Below are positions 43,662 through 52,445 of a stretch of DNA of 64,000 nt, piece by piece. The stretch comes from CAVOEB01 sp965249645. Its GTDB lineage: Bacteria > Pseudomonadota > Alphaproteobacteria > UBA828 > JAPUJA01. A program made the position numbers and the translations under genes. Under the pieces are notes generated by a model that saw only the letters and a program-made list of their open reading frames with translations, made no database searches and was not told the DNA's origin. Positions within the stretch are counted from its first letter, which is position 1. Every line of letters begins with the position of its first letter. The stretch spans positions 496,001 through 560,000 of the forward strand of contig CBDFML010000011.1 in assembly GCA_965249645.1 (NCBI GenBank). The letters are read 5' to 3'.

Positions 43662-43736
43662 ATGAGCGATGGACCTCATATATGATCGCCACTGTTATAA
43701 TCGCCACTGTACCGACCCGTCCCCACCTTCTTGTAA

Positions 43737-43783
43737 CTGTTGCCCGCAAGGGCGTGCTGGTTCGAATCCGGCCAGGGGCACCA
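43737..43783 (+). pseudogene. Second tRNA-Leu 3' half (outer right end of the stacked islands)
   Basis: CTGTTGCCCGCAAGGGC and the T-arm and acceptor end (TTCGAATCCGG, CAGGGGCACCA) match 38103-38148 except for two substitutions (GAATCC for GAGTCC, GCACCA for GTACCA). The GGGGC end pairs better with the 5' GCCCC at 19581, so this is probably the original chromosomal 3' half. The anticodon loop is absent. Confidence 0.88.
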
Positions 43784-43934
43784 CTCTCCATTCCGAAACG
43801 ATCAAGCTTTTGGCCCGAGATGGTTAAGGCTTTGGAAAGCATTGCCGGTGCATACCCTATGGAAATCACGGGTGGAGCCGTCGACGGGGAACGAACCGCG
43901 CCGCGGCCAAACGATGCGGAACCGGGAACCAAGA

Positions 43935-44540
43935 ATGAAGCCAGCCAGTCACGATTTAGATGCCGGTGCGAAGAAAGCCCTGTTCAACACCCTGAACGTG
44001 CTGACGATCGACGACAACCAGACTATCCTCAACCTGCTCAAGCAGGTGCTTCGCGCGCTGGGTGTGGGTCGCATTTTGCAGGCGGATGGTGCCAGCGCCG
44101 GACTGCAGTATCTCGATACGAACACCATTGATATCATTATCTGCGATCTGCAGATGGAGCCGACGGACGGTTTCGAGTTCACCCGCAAGGTGCGCCGTTC
44201 AGAAAGCTACCGGCAGCCCTGGATGCCGATAATCATCCTGTCGGGCTTTTCCGACATCAACCGAATTCTCGAGGCGCGCGACGCGGGGGCAACCGATTTT
44301 CTGACCAAGCCGTTCGCGCCCAGCACGCTGTTCAAGCGCATCGCAGACGTGATCGAACGCCCCCGGCTGTTCGTTCAGGTCGACAGCTATTACGGCCCCT
44401 GTCGCCGGCGCAAGAAGTCGACCGACTACAGCGGTCCCGAGCGACGCAGCTCGACCGAACAAACGATAACCGATGTGGCGGGCGAGCGGTCGGAAACCGC
44501 ACCCGCGGATGACGCCCAAATCAAGCAGGCCGTTGGATGA
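43935..44540 (+). CDS. CheY-like response regulator with basic C-terminal tail
   Basis: 201 residues from ATG 43935 (GGGAA upstream; ATG 43914 is possible). A receiver domain: VLTIDDNQTILNLLKQVLR, phospho-acceptor Asp in IIICDLQMEPTDG, ILSGFSD, and DFLTKPFAPSTLFKRI with the conserved Lys. The tail YYGPCRRRKKSTDYSGPERR is an arginine-rich motif with no known output domain. The next gene encodes an Hpt-like protein, a probable phosphotransfer partner. Confidence 0.85.
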   Translation: MKPASHDLDAGAKKALFNTLNVLTIDDNQTILNLLKQVLRALGVGRILQADGASAGLQYLDTNTIDIIICDLQMEPTDGFEFTRKVRRSESYRQPWMPIIILSGFSDINRILEARDAGATDFLTKPFAPSTLFKRIADVIERPRLFVQVDSYYGPCRRRKKSTDYSGPERRSSTEQTITDVAGERSETAPADDAQIKQAVG

Positions 44541-44575
44541 TGTCGCGGACTGACCGAGCGAAACGGAGGCAGTAA

Positions 44576-45070
44576 ATGAGCAGTCAAGCCCAAGCCCGAA
44601 TCCTCAGGCCGGCCAACACCCTTCGCGACAAGGTGACCGGCGGCGATCCTAACATGAAGATCGTCATCGACGAGTCGACCCTGCGCCGCGCCCAGGCGGC
44701 GATCAACGAGATGGGCGACGCCTATGAAGTTGATCTGAAGGGCGAGATCGCGGCGCTTGCACAGCTGTACGACGCGGCGCGGGCCGATCCCGGACGCCGC
44801 CCCGGCTTTCTCGTCGATGTGGTCAAGCACTGCCACGAGATCCGCGGCCAGGCGGGGACCTACGGCTATGCGCTGATTTCCCAGTTCGCCAACTCGCTGT
44901 ACGACTTCGCGGCAGATTCGAGCCGTGTCCTCGACGTCCATTTCGACATCATCAAGGTCCATATCGACGTCATCCAGGTGGCCTTGGCCGGTGGGCTGAA
45001 GGGTGACGGCGGGGAGACGGGCAAGGAACTCAAATCCATGCTCGCGGTCGCCATCCAGAAGCGCGGCTGA
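44576..45070 (+). CDS. Hpt-like phosphotransfer protein
   Basis: 164 residues, helical. VDVVKHCHEIRGQAGTYGYA resembles the Hpt phosphohistidine helix (H-x-x-K/R-G-x-A/S), and flanking helices fit a four-helix bundle. An N-terminal 50 residues are less structured; Met27 is an alternative start. It is 36 bases from the response regulator. Confidence 0.62.
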   Translation: MSSQAQARILRPANTLRDKVTGGDPNMKIVIDESTLRRAQAAINEMGDAYEVDLKGEIAALAQLYDAARADPGRRPGFLVDVVKHCHEIRGQAGTYGYALISQFANSLYDFAADSSRVLDVHFDIIKVHIDVIQVALAGGLKGDGGETGKELKSMLAVAIQKRG

Positions 45071-45315
45071 ACCGAATTCGTATGCTGCCCTGGCCATAGG
45101 GCCGGGCAGTGCTCCGCGCCTTCGCCGTTCCCGGACCCGGGGGCGGCGAATTTTTTTCGTCGCCGCCTGATCCGGATCACTTGCGCGCCGGCAGCCCGAA
45201 CCGGGCGCGGTTCAAATCGACAGGCCTGTGCAATCCGCAGGATTTCGCCCTGGCGGATTTCGCCCTAAAGTAGGTCCCGAGCGGCGCCGAGCGAGACCGT
45301 GCCGTCCGGAGAGCC

Positions 45316-45882
45316 ATGAACGATATCCGCGTCCACATGCCCGCGGCAGAGGTCAGCCCCTACGCGGGGTTCTGGCGGCGCGTCGCAGCCGCACTGATCG
45401 ATGCCGCCATCCTCGTGGTGCCCTACATCCTGCTCGCCCAGAAAACGGTGATCAGCGGTGACCATACGAGCTTCGTCGCGCTGCAGCCGACCCCGAGCAG
45501 CGCGTTGCTCCTGGCCGCGATCTACTGGGCCTACAAGGCGGGGATGGAAGCAGCACCCTGGCGCGGCACACTCGGCAAGCGGGCGATGCGCCTGCACGTG
45601 ACCGACGAGCGGGGGAGGCGGCTCTCGTTATTGCGTGCCACCGCGCGAAGCTGGATCAGCTGGGGTCCGATGCTGGCGGCGGCGGCCGGGGTGACGGGCG
45701 ATATCCTGGGGTTGCTCGCGCTGATTTCCTGTATCGTCGTGGCGGTTACCCCGCGCAAGCAGGGCGCGCACGACCTGCTTGCGCGCTGCCTGGTGGTGCG
45801 CGACGGCGCGGCGTTCGAGCCGACGCCTGCGACCGGGCTGGCGATGGAGCCTGCAACGCGCGACGAGGAGGAATCGGAATGA
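45316..45882 (+). CDS. RDD-family membrane protein
   Basis: 188 residues. YAGFWRRVAAALIDAAILVV gives the R-x-x-A-x-x-I-D motif, LGKRAMRLHVTDERGRRLSL the middle RDD signature, and QGAHDLLARCLVV the third Asp. There are about three membrane helices. The role is unknown in general. Its stop overlaps the next start (ATGA). Confidence 0.85.
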   Translation: MNDIRVHMPAAEVSPYAGFWRRVAAALIDAAILVVPYILLAQKTVISGDHTSFVALQPTPSSALLLAAIYWAYKAGMEAAPWRGTLGKRAMRLHVTDERGRRLSLLRATARSWISWGPMLAAAAGVTGDILGLLALISCIVVAVTPRKQGAHDLLARCLVVRDGAAFEPTPATGLAMEPATRDEEESE

Positions 45883-46343
45883 GCGGCTTTCAAGTTTTGC
45901 GGACCAACCATACGAGCTTCACGGTGAGCGACCTGGACCGCTCGATTGCGCTCTACGCAGGCGTGCTCGGCTTCGAACTGGTCCATCGGGGCCTGCGCGA
46001 CCCCGCCCTGATCGAGACCGTCGTCGGCGTGCCCGGGGCCGATATCGAGGTTGCCTATCTCCAGGCGCCCGATCACCGCCTCGAGCTGATCCAATATCAC
46101 GGTCCGGCCGAACGGGAGCGCTTTGCCGTGCGCCCCTGCGATGTGGGCTTCGCCCATATCGCGTTCGACGTCGACGATCTCGACGCGACGCTGGCCGCGG
46201 TCGAGCCCGCCGGACTGGTTGCGCTCAACCCGCCCCAGACCCTCGAACACGGCCCCAACGCCGGCGGCCGGCTCGTCTACAGCCGGGATTTCGACGGCGT
46301 GACCGTCGAGTTCATCGAAAAGCCGGGAGACCGGGGAGAGTGA
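45879..46343 (+). CDS. VOC/glyoxalase-family protein
   Basis: 154 residues with two beta-alpha-beta-beta-beta modules. FQVLRTNHTSFTVSDLDRSI carries a first metal-type His, LELIQYHGPAER a Glu, FAHIAFDVDDLDATL a His and VTVEFIEKPG the last Glu, so the metal site is complete. The substrate is unknown. Translationally coupled to both neighbours. Confidence 0.83.
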   Translation: MSGFQVLRTNHTSFTVSDLDRSIALYAGVLGFELVHRGLRDPALIETVVGVPGADIEVAYLQAPDHRLELIQYHGPAERERFAVRPCDVGFAHIAFDVDDLDATLAAVEPAGLVALNPPQTLEHGPNAGGRLVYSRDFDGVTVEFIEKPGDRGE

Positions 46344-46804
46344 ATTACGATGCCGCCTCGGCGCTGAACGCCCGTCCTGCCGATCCCGCGGCTTTGGCTC
46401 GCCTGCTGGCGGAGAACGGCCTGCCGACCGAGGATATTGGTGTGCTGGGACGTGCATTTTTCGAATTCACCGATCCCGAGGACGACCTGGTGGGCGTCGG
46501 CGGGTTGGAGATCTACGGCGAGGTCGCGCTGCTGCGCTCGGTAGTGACGCTGAAGGTGGCTCGGGGTGACGGTTTTGGCCGGGCGATCGTCGAATGGCTG
46601 GCGGCGCATGCCGCAAACGCGGGCGTGCGCGAGCTCTTTCTGCTGACTTTCAGCGCGCCGGGTTTTTTCTCGGCCTGCGGCTTTCATGAATTTCCGCGCG
46701 AAGACGTGCCCGCGGCGATCGCCGCAACGGAAGAGTTCGCCAACCTCTGCCCGGCGAGCGCGGTCTGCCTGATGCGCGATCTGGGATCACCCGACTCTGC
46801 GTGA
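46340..46804 (+). CDS. GNAT acetyltransferase, ArsN2-like
   Basis: 154 residues from GTG 46340, overlapping the previous stop. NGLPTEDIGVLGRAFFEFTD, LVGVGGLEIYGEVALLRSVV and RGDGFGRAIVEWLAAHAANAG, then LFLLTFSAPGFFSACGFHEF match the ArsN2-type group, some of which acetylate organoarsenicals. No ars operon adjoins, so the role is open. Confidence 0.75.
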   Translation: MNYDAASALNARPADPAALARLLAENGLPTEDIGVLGRAFFEFTDPEDDLVGVGGLEIYGEVALLRSVVTLKVARGDGFGRAIVEWLAAHAANAGVRELFLLTFSAPGFFSACGFHEFPREDVPAAIAATEEFANLCPASAVCLMRDLGSPDSA

Positions 46805-46850
46805 CTCCGGAGTGAACTCAATTCGATCGGTGGAACTCTCGTACTCGTTT

Positions 46851-46915
46851 CGCTCACGGCAGCGGGCCTGACGGTCCGCGCCTGCGCGAGCGCGCCGGAC
46901 TGCCGGCGGGCCGCG
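46851..46915. repeat. REP-like intergenic repeat, copy 1
   Basis: Shares CTCACGGCAGCGG near its start and CTGCCGGCGGGCCGC near its end with 47721-47803. The internal GC-rich blocks can pair, suggesting a repetitive extragenic palindrome. The two copies flank pcm. Confidence 0.5.
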
Positions 46916-46954
46916 TGCGCGGCCTTGGGCGATCCTAGGCGATCTGGAATCGCT

Positions 46955-47632
46955 CTAGAGCCCGGCTTCGCCATCCAGTGCGGCGAAACGCACGGGCAAC
47001 ACCTCGGTGGTCGCAATCCGGCCCTCGGCGTTCTTCTCGACCAGCAGCAGGGCCTGGGTTTCGAGCGAGGCGCCGACCGGGATGACCAGGCGTCCCCCGG
47101 GCTTGAGCTGGGTGAGCAGCGCCGGTGGGATCAGGTCGGGCGCGGCGGTCACGATAATGCCGTCGAAGGGCGCGAACTCGGGCCAGCCGAGGTTGCCGTC
47201 GGCGCACCGGGTCTCGACATTGACGAAGCCGAGGCGGGCGAGGCGTTCCGAGGCCTGGGCCTCGAGCTCCTCGATGATTTCGACGCTGTAGACGTGGCCC
47301 GCGAGGCCGGCGAGCACGGCCGCCTGATAGCCCAGCCCGGTGCCGATCTCGAGCACCTGATCGTCGGGGCCGGGTGCGAGCAGGTCGGTCATCAGCGCGA
47401 CGATGAACGGCTGCGAGATGGTCTTGCCGAAGCCGATCGGCAGAGGCCGGTTGGCATAGGCGTAGCCGAGTAGTTCGGCGGGCACGAACTCGTGGCGAGG
47501 CACGACCGCGACCGAATCGATGACCTCAATAGCAAGTTGGGCGCGTCCGGTCTCGGCCTCGCAGGCAATCGCGCTCTCGGCGATCTCCTCGATCATACGG
47601 TGGCGGGACAGACTGTGGGACATCTCTGTCAT
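46955..47632 (-). CDS. pcm: Protein-L-isoaspartate O-methyltransferase
   Basis: 225 residues. PRHEFVPAELLGYAYANRPLP and GFGKTISQPFIVALMTDLL form the family's substrate loop, and VLEIGTGLGYQAAVLAGL is the SAM-binding motif I. It repairs isoaspartyl damage in aged proteins. ATG 47632. Confidence 0.92.
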   Translation of the reverse strand: MTEMSHSLSRHRMIEEIAESAIACEAETGRAQLAIEVIDSVAVVPRHEFVPAELLGYAYANRPLPIGFGKTISQPFIVALMTDLLAPGPDDQVLEIGTGLGYQAAVLAGLAGHVYSVEIIEELEAQASERLARLGFVNVETRCADGNLGWPEFAPFDGIIVTAAPDLIPPALLTQLKPGGRLVIPVGASLETQALLLVEKNAEGRIATTEVLPVRFAALDGEAGL

Positions 47633-47720
47633 GGGACCCTCTGCGAGCGTCCGGGCATCGCTCCGGCCCGATGATCCCTCAAACCCCGCTGCCGAGTCAA
47701 AGTGATCGGATAGCCTGTTT

Positions 47721-47803
47721 TGCTCACGGCAGCGGACCCAACGCTCTGCCGGTTTGCAATATTCGATGCGTTCAATCGCCGCACCGGGCTGCCGGCGGGC
47801 CGC
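47721..47803. repeat. REP-like intergenic repeat, copy 2
   Basis: CTCACGGCAGCGGACC at its start and GGGCTGCCGGCGGGCCGC at its end match copy 1 at 46851-46915 with a longer, different middle. It lies between pcm and a GNAT gene. Confidence 0.5.
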
Positions 47804-47872
47804 TCCTGTTTCAAGGTTGGCCGCGACCGCGGCCGGCGCGGCCTCAAGATATAACGGCGTGCTTGGGTTTCT

Positions 47873-48424
47873 CTAAGGCGTGGCGTCGGGGTGCGCGAGG
47901 GCGGGCAGGCGGGCGAGGTCGGGCCAGCCATAGGCGATCTCGCCCAGCGGTTTGCCCCACAGCAGTTCGGTGCGCTCGGCGGCACGCGCGCCGCCCATCG
48001 CTTCGTAAAAGAAACGGGCCGGGTTGTCGGCCAGCACCCAGATCAGCGCCGAGCCGACATCGCCCTCGCGCAGTGCTCCGAACAGCCCGTCGAGCAGGGT
48101 GCGCCCGAGGCCGCGCTCCTGATGGTCGGGATCGACATAGAGGGTGTAGACCTCGCCCTCGAAACTGAGCGGCACGCTGCGGTGAGCGCGGCCGCAACTG
48201 CCGACACCGACCACGCCGGCGGTTTCGTCCTCGGCGACGAGAACGCTCTGGCCCGGACCGACGGCGCCGATGGCGCGCGTCCAGCCGATCGCCTGACGCT
48301 CGAGCGAGAGGTCGAGTAAAACCCGGTCGGGCAGAAGCCCCGCATAGGCGGCCCGCCAGGTCTCGACATAGACCCGGGCGATAGCTTCTGCGTCGGCGGG
48401 GCGGGCGGGGCGAACGCTTGGCAT
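47873..48424 (-). CDS. GNAT-family N-acetyltransferase
   Basis: 183 residues. VRPARPADAEAIARVYVETWRAAYAGLLPD is a common N-terminus, and the acetyl-CoA site is VYTLYVDPDHQERGLGRTLL (Q-x-x-G-x-G/A). RFFYEAMGGARAAE gives the usual end. The substrate is unknown. It diverges from lpxB. Confidence 0.87.
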   Translation of the reverse strand: MPSVRPARPADAEAIARVYVETWRAAYAGLLPDRVLLDLSLERQAIGWTRAIGAVGPGQSVLVAEDETAGVVGVGSCGRAHRSVPLSFEGEVYTLYVDPDHQERGLGRTLLDGLFGALREGDVGSALIWVLADNPARFFYEAMGGARAAERTELLWGKPLGEIAYGWPDLARLPALAHPDATP

Positions 48425-48522
48425 GACGATTCCTGCCTAGCATGTTTCACTTTGCCGCGCACAGTTTTTCCTTGACCCTGACGGTTGCCTGCCACACCAC
48501 AGCCAAGGAGGAGAGAACCTTG

Positions 48523-49725
48523 GTGAGCACGACGCCGACGGCGGCCCCGGCCGCCCGGACCGGCCCGGAGGGACCGCTGATTTTCGTCGTCGCCGGCGAA
48601 GCCTCGGGCGACGCGCTGGCCGCGCGCCTGATGGCGGCGCTTAAAACCGCCACGGGGGGGCGGGTGCGCTTTGCCGGGATCGGCGGGGCGCGCATGGCGG
48701 AACAGGGGCTTGCAAGCCTGTTTCCCATGGGCGAGCTTTCGATCATGGGTTTTGCCGAAGTGGTGCCGCGGATTCCGCGATTGCTTCGCCGCCTGCGCCA
48801 GTCTGCCCGTGCCGTGCGCCGGTTGCGCCCGGACGTGGTGGTCACCGTCGACAGTCCGGGCTTCGGCTTCCGCCTGGCGCGGCGCATCCGCGCCACCGGT
48901 GTGCCCATCGTTCATTACGTGGCACCCCAGCTCTGGGCCTGGCGGCCGGGCCGCGCGCGTCACATGGCACCGCTGATCGACCGGCTGCTCGTGCTGCTGC
49001 CCTTCGAGCCCGACTTCTTCAAGGATTTCGGCGTGCCCTGCCGCTATGTCGGCCACCCGGTGATCGAGGCGGGCCTCACGGGCGGCGATGGGCCCGGCTT
49101 TCGCGCCCGCCACGGCGTCGGTGCGCAAACGCCGCTCGTCTGCGTACTGCCGGGCAGCCGCCACACCGAGGTGGCCAGGCATCTGCCCGTTTTCGGTCGC
49201 GCGCTGGGCCGGCTTGCGCGAAGCCATGCAGGGCTGGCCACCGTGGTGCCGCTTGCCCCGGCGGTGGCGCCCGCGGTGCGCGCCGCGGCGCTGGAATGGC
49301 CGGTGCCGGTGATCCTGCTCGAGGGCGGTGACGAAAAGGCGGATGCCTTTGCCGCCTGCGACGCGGCGCTCGCCAAGTCGGGCACGGGCACGCTGGAACT
49401 GGCGCTGGCCGACCTGCCCATGGTGGTCGCCTACCGGGTCGGCGCATTGACCGCCGCGATCGTCCGCCGCTTGATCCGCGTGCCCTATGCGTCACTGCCC
49501 AATATTCTGCTCGGGCGCGCGCTGGTGCCCGAATTGCTGCAGACGAATTGCACCGCGAGCGAGTTGGCGGAAGCGCTCGATGCGCTGCTCTCCGACGCGG
49601 GCTCGCGCGCCGCGCAGCGGGAGGGTTTCGCCGAGATCCGGGGGCTGATTTCGCCGGACGGGGCAACACCCAGCGAGCGCGCGGCGGCGGCCGTGCTCGA
49701 GGTCATCGGCGTCACCCCCGCCTAA
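48523..49725 (+). CDS. lpxB: Lipid-A-disaccharide synthase
   Basis: 400 residues from GTG 48523 (TTG 48520 is also possible; AAGGAGG lies at 48505-48511). LIFVVAGEASGDALAARLMA is the LpxB start, HYVAPQLWAWRPGRA and LPFEPDFF belong to the family core, and KSGTGTLELALADLPMVVAYR is the nucleotide-sugar site. It joins UDP-diacylglucosamine and lipid X. No other lpx gene is in the window. Confidence 0.93.
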   Translation: MSTTPTAAPAARTGPEGPLIFVVAGEASGDALAARLMAALKTATGGRVRFAGIGGARMAEQGLASLFPMGELSIMGFAEVVPRIPRLLRRLRQSARAVRRLRPDVVVTVDSPGFGFRLARRIRATGVPIVHYVAPQLWAWRPGRARHMAPLIDRLLVLLPFEPDFFKDFGVPCRYVGHPVIEAGLTGGDGPGFRARHGVGAQTPLVCVLPGSRHTEVARHLPVFGRALGRLARSHAGLATVVPLAPAVAPAVRAAALEWPVPVILLEGGDEKADAFAACDAALAKSGTGTLELALADLPMVVAYRVGALTAAIVRRLIRVPYASLPNILLGRALVPELLQTNCTASELAEALDALLSDAGSRAAQREGFAEIRGLISPDGATPSERAAAAVLEVIGVTPA

Positions 49726-49794
49726 TCCCTTGCCCCGCCTGTCGGGACGGGCGACAGTGCGGGAAACGCCACATCGGGACGGGGAGATTGGACA

Positions 49795-50577
49795 ATGGAT
49801 CTGACGGGCAAAGTGGGCCTGGTGACGGGCTCGACCACGGGCATCGGTGAGGCGAGCGCGCGCGCGTTCGCCGGGGCCGGGGCCACGGTCATGTTGCACG
49901 GGCGCAACGCGGAGCGCGGCCGTGCGGTGCGGGCCGAGCTTCAGGCCACGGGCGCACAGGCCGACCTGGTGATCGGCGACGTCGCCGACCCCGCATTCTG
50001 CCAGAGCCTGGTGGATCAAACCGTCGAGCGCTTCGGCCGCCTCGACGTGCTGGTCAACAACGCCGGCATCCTGCCCGAGGGCAACGCCTCGGACACCAGC
50101 GACGAAACCTGGATGAGCTGTATGCAGGTCAATCTCAACGCGGTGTTTTTCCTCAGCCGCGCGGCGATCGCGCCGATGGCGGCGACGGGCGGCGGCGCCA
50201 TCGTCAATCTCTCCTCGGAATGGGGGCTGAACGGCGAGCAGGGCTTCGTCGCCTATTGCACGAGCAAGGGCGCGGTGATGCAGATGACCCGCTGCATGGC
50301 GCTCGACCATGCCGCGCAGGGCATTCGGGTGAACGCGGTCTGCCCAGGCGAAATTCACACCCAGATGGTCGACGAATGGCTCGCCTCGAAAGGCGGCGAT
50401 CCGGCGGCGAGCCTCGCGGAGCTGGCTGCGGGCATTCCCATGCGCCGCGTTGCCCGGCCCGAGGAGGTGGCGGCGTGCGTGCTGTTCCTGGCCTCGGACG
50501 CATCGAGTTACGTCACGGGCACGCGGCTCTCGGTCGATGGCGGCAATGACGCCACCGGCGGTCCCTACCCGGTCTAG
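49795..50577 (+). CDS. SDR family oxidoreductase (cluster copy 1)
   Basis: 260 residues. VGLVTGSTTGIGEASARAFA (cofactor loop), VNNAGILPEG, catalytic Ser in IVNLSSEWG, YCTSKGAV (Y-x-x-x-K) and the end LSVDGGNDATGGPYPV. The NGR after the second strand (MLHGRNAERG) suggests NADP. It is the first of three related SDRs mixed with a TAXI-TRAP transporter. Confidence 0.87.
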   Translation: MDLTGKVGLVTGSTTGIGEASARAFAGAGATVMLHGRNAERGRAVRAELQATGAQADLVIGDVADPAFCQSLVDQTVERFGRLDVLVNNAGILPEGNASDTSDETWMSCMQVNLNAVFFLSRAAIAPMAATGGGAIVNLSSEWGLNGEQGFVAYCTSKGAVMQMTRCMALDHAAQGIRVNAVCPGEIHTQMVDEWLASKGGDPAASLAELAAGIPMRRVARPEEVAACVLFLASDASSYVTGTRLSVDGGNDATGGPYPV

Positions 50578-50586
50578 GAGGCGATT

Positions 50587-51375
50587 ATGGGATTCGATTT
50601 TTCCGGCAAGACGGTTCTGGTCACGGGCTCGACCCAGGGCATCGGCGAGGCCACCGCACTCGCGTTCGCACAGGCCGGGGCCAAGGTGATGCTGACCGGG
50701 CGCAACGCCGAGAAGGGCGCTGCGGTGCAGGCCGCGATCGCGGCCGCGGGCGGCGAGGCCGATTACGTCCAGGCCGACCTGCGCGATGCGGGCGTATGCG
50801 AGCGCCTGGTCGAGCAGACCGTGGCGCGCTTCGGCTCACTCGACGTGTTGGTCAACAACGCGGGCGTGTTCGAGGCGGGCAGCGCGGTCGAAACGACCGA
50901 CGAGAGCTGGCGCCTGATCATGACGGTCAACGTCGACGCGGTGTTCTATATGAGTCGCGCTGGCGTGCGCCAGATGCTCAAGCAGGGTGGCGGCGCGATC
51001 GTGAACAACGCGTCGGAATGGGGCCTGAAGGGCGAGCCCGGCCACGTCGCCTATACCACGAGCAAGGGCGCGGTTGTCCAGCTCACCCGCAGCATGGCGC
51101 TCGACCACGCGACCGATAATATCCGGGTGAACTCGGTCTGCCCCGGCGAGATCCTGACCGAGATCCTCGAAAACCTAATCCGCGAGGGACCGGGCGAGTT
51201 CGAGGAAAACATGGCCGCACTGGCCAACGGCGTGCCCATGAAACGGTTGGCGGCCACCGACGAGGTCGCCCAGTGCATCCTGTTCCTGGCCTCCGACGCG
51301 GCGTCTTACGTGACGGGTACGAATTTTTCCGTCGATGGCGGCGAAAACGCGACCGGCGGCCCCTATCCGGTCTAG
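50587..51375 (+). CDS. SDR family oxidoreductase (cluster copy 2)
   Basis: 262 residues, a close paralogue of the preceding gene with nine bases between. VLVTGSTQGIGEATALAFAQ, VNNAGVFEAG, IVNNASEWGLKGE, YTTSKGAV and the same ATGGPYPV end. Tandem duplication and divergence suggest two successive or stereospecific dehydrogenation steps. Confidence 0.87.
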   Translation: MGFDFSGKTVLVTGSTQGIGEATALAFAQAGAKVMLTGRNAEKGAAVQAAIAAAGGEADYVQADLRDAGVCERLVEQTVARFGSLDVLVNNAGVFEAGSAVETTDESWRLIMTVNVDAVFYMSRAGVRQMLKQGGGAIVNNASEWGLKGEPGHVAYTTSKGAVVQLTRSMALDHATDNIRVNSVCPGEILTEILENLIREGPGEFEENMAALANGVPMKRLAATDEVAQCILFLASDAASYVTGTNFSVDGGENATGGPYPV

Positions 51376-51385
51376 GCCGGCGGGC

Positions 51386-52402
51386 TTGCCCAAACGGGTG
51401 AGGCGCTTCGCCACGGCGCTGCTCGCCGCATTTCTGATTCTGGGCGCGGGCGCGCCGGCCCGCGCCGGGGGCGGCTCCTATATTCTCGCCACCGCAACGA
51501 CCGGGGGCACCTACTATCCCGTGGGTGTCGCGTTGGCGACCCTGGTGACCCTCAAACTCGACCCCGGAGCCGGCGTGCGGCTCTCGGCGATCAGCTCGGC
51601 GGGCTCGATCGAAAATCTGAAACTCCTGCGCACGAACGAGGTCCAGTTTGCGCTGCTTCAGGGTCTGTTCGGCGCCTGGGCCTGGCAGGGCGAGGGGGCG
51701 GTGGCGCACGCCGGGCGGCAGAAGAACTTGCGCGCTATCACCCTGCTGTGGCCCAACGTCGAGCATTTCGTCCTAAGCGCCGATCTTGCTGCGAGCGGCA
51801 CCATCGCCGACATGGCGGCGTTGGGGACCGCGCGCTTTTCCATCGGCAGCCGCAATTCGGGCACCGAGCATTCGGGGCGTACGATCCTGGCAAACCTGGG
51901 CATCGACCCGGATGCGCTGAACCTCGCCCATCTGGGCTACGGCGCAAGCTCGGATGCGTTGCGCAACGGCACGGTGGTGGGAATGAATACGCCCGCGGGC
52001 CCGCCGGTGGGCGCGGTGACCCGGGCGGCGGCGATGCTGGGAGACGGGATCCGCCTGCTCGGTTTCACACCCGAACAGGCAGCTCAGGCGGACGGCGGCA
52101 TGGGACTGTGGACGCCTTACGTGATTCCCGCCGGAACCTACCCGGACCAGGTCGCGGAGGTGCACACCATCGCACAACCCAACCTGCTCGCGGTCAACGC
52201 CGCGATCGACGAGGCGACGGTCTACGCCATCACCAAGACCATTTACGAGAACCTGGGGTTTCTTCAAAGCGTGCACAAGGCGACCCGGGCGATGGCGCTG
52301 GATACGGCGATCGAGGGCCTGCCCCTGCCGCTCCACCCGGGCGCGGAGCGCTATTACCGTGAGCAGGGTCTCGCAATTCCTGAGCACCTGGAGGCACCAT
52401 GA
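51386..52402 (+). CDS. TAXI-family TRAP transporter substrate-binding protein
   Basis: 338 residues from TTG 51386 (GTG 51398 is an alternative). A signal peptide (FATALLAAFLILGAGAPARA) is followed by YILATATTGGTYYPVGVALA, the defining TAXI start, then ISSAGSIENLKLLRTNEVQFAL. It delivers its ligand to the fused TRAP permease at 53236. An SDR gene separates the two but all are one strand and closely packed. Confidence 0.87.
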   Translation: MPKRVRRFATALLAAFLILGAGAPARAGGGSYILATATTGGTYYPVGVALATLVTLKLDPGAGVRLSAISSAGSIENLKLLRTNEVQFALLQGLFGAWAWQGEGAVAHAGRQKNLRAITLLWPNVEHFVLSADLAASGTIADMAALGTARFSIGSRNSGTEHSGRTILANLGIDPDALNLAHLGYGASSDALRNGTVVGMNTPAGPPVGAVTRAAAMLGDGIRLLGFTPEQAAQADGGMGLWTPYVIPAGTYPDQVAEVHTIAQPNLLAVNAAIDEATVYAITKTIYENLGFLQSVHKATRAMALDTAIEGLPLPLHPGAERYYREQGLAIPEHLEAP

Positions 52403-52445
52403 GTGACTCTTGTTCGCCGTCCGGCGATATGCGTCAATGACGGCC

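Larger units (their letters stand above)
38149..43736. mobile_element. Island B: catabolic islet between two tRNA-Leu 3' halves
   Basis: Five metabolic and regulatory genes bounded left and right by near-identical tRNA-Leu 3' halves, the footprint of a site-specific element in the same tRNA gene. No integrase or other mobility gene remains. Codon use is somewhat less GC-biased than in the flanking chromosome. A 15-base-period direct repeat (ATCGCCACTGT at 43685 and 43700) lies just inside the right end. Confidence 0.7.

Noticed and set aside
43737..43783. A functional tRNA
   Set aside because: Only the variable arm, T-arm and acceptor 3' strand are present; anticodon and D-arm are missing.
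52399..52440. A 13-codon frame with good RBS after the TAXI gene as a gene in its own right
   Set aside because: It is too short to support as a gene; it is mentioned only as a possible coupling peptide for the next SDR.
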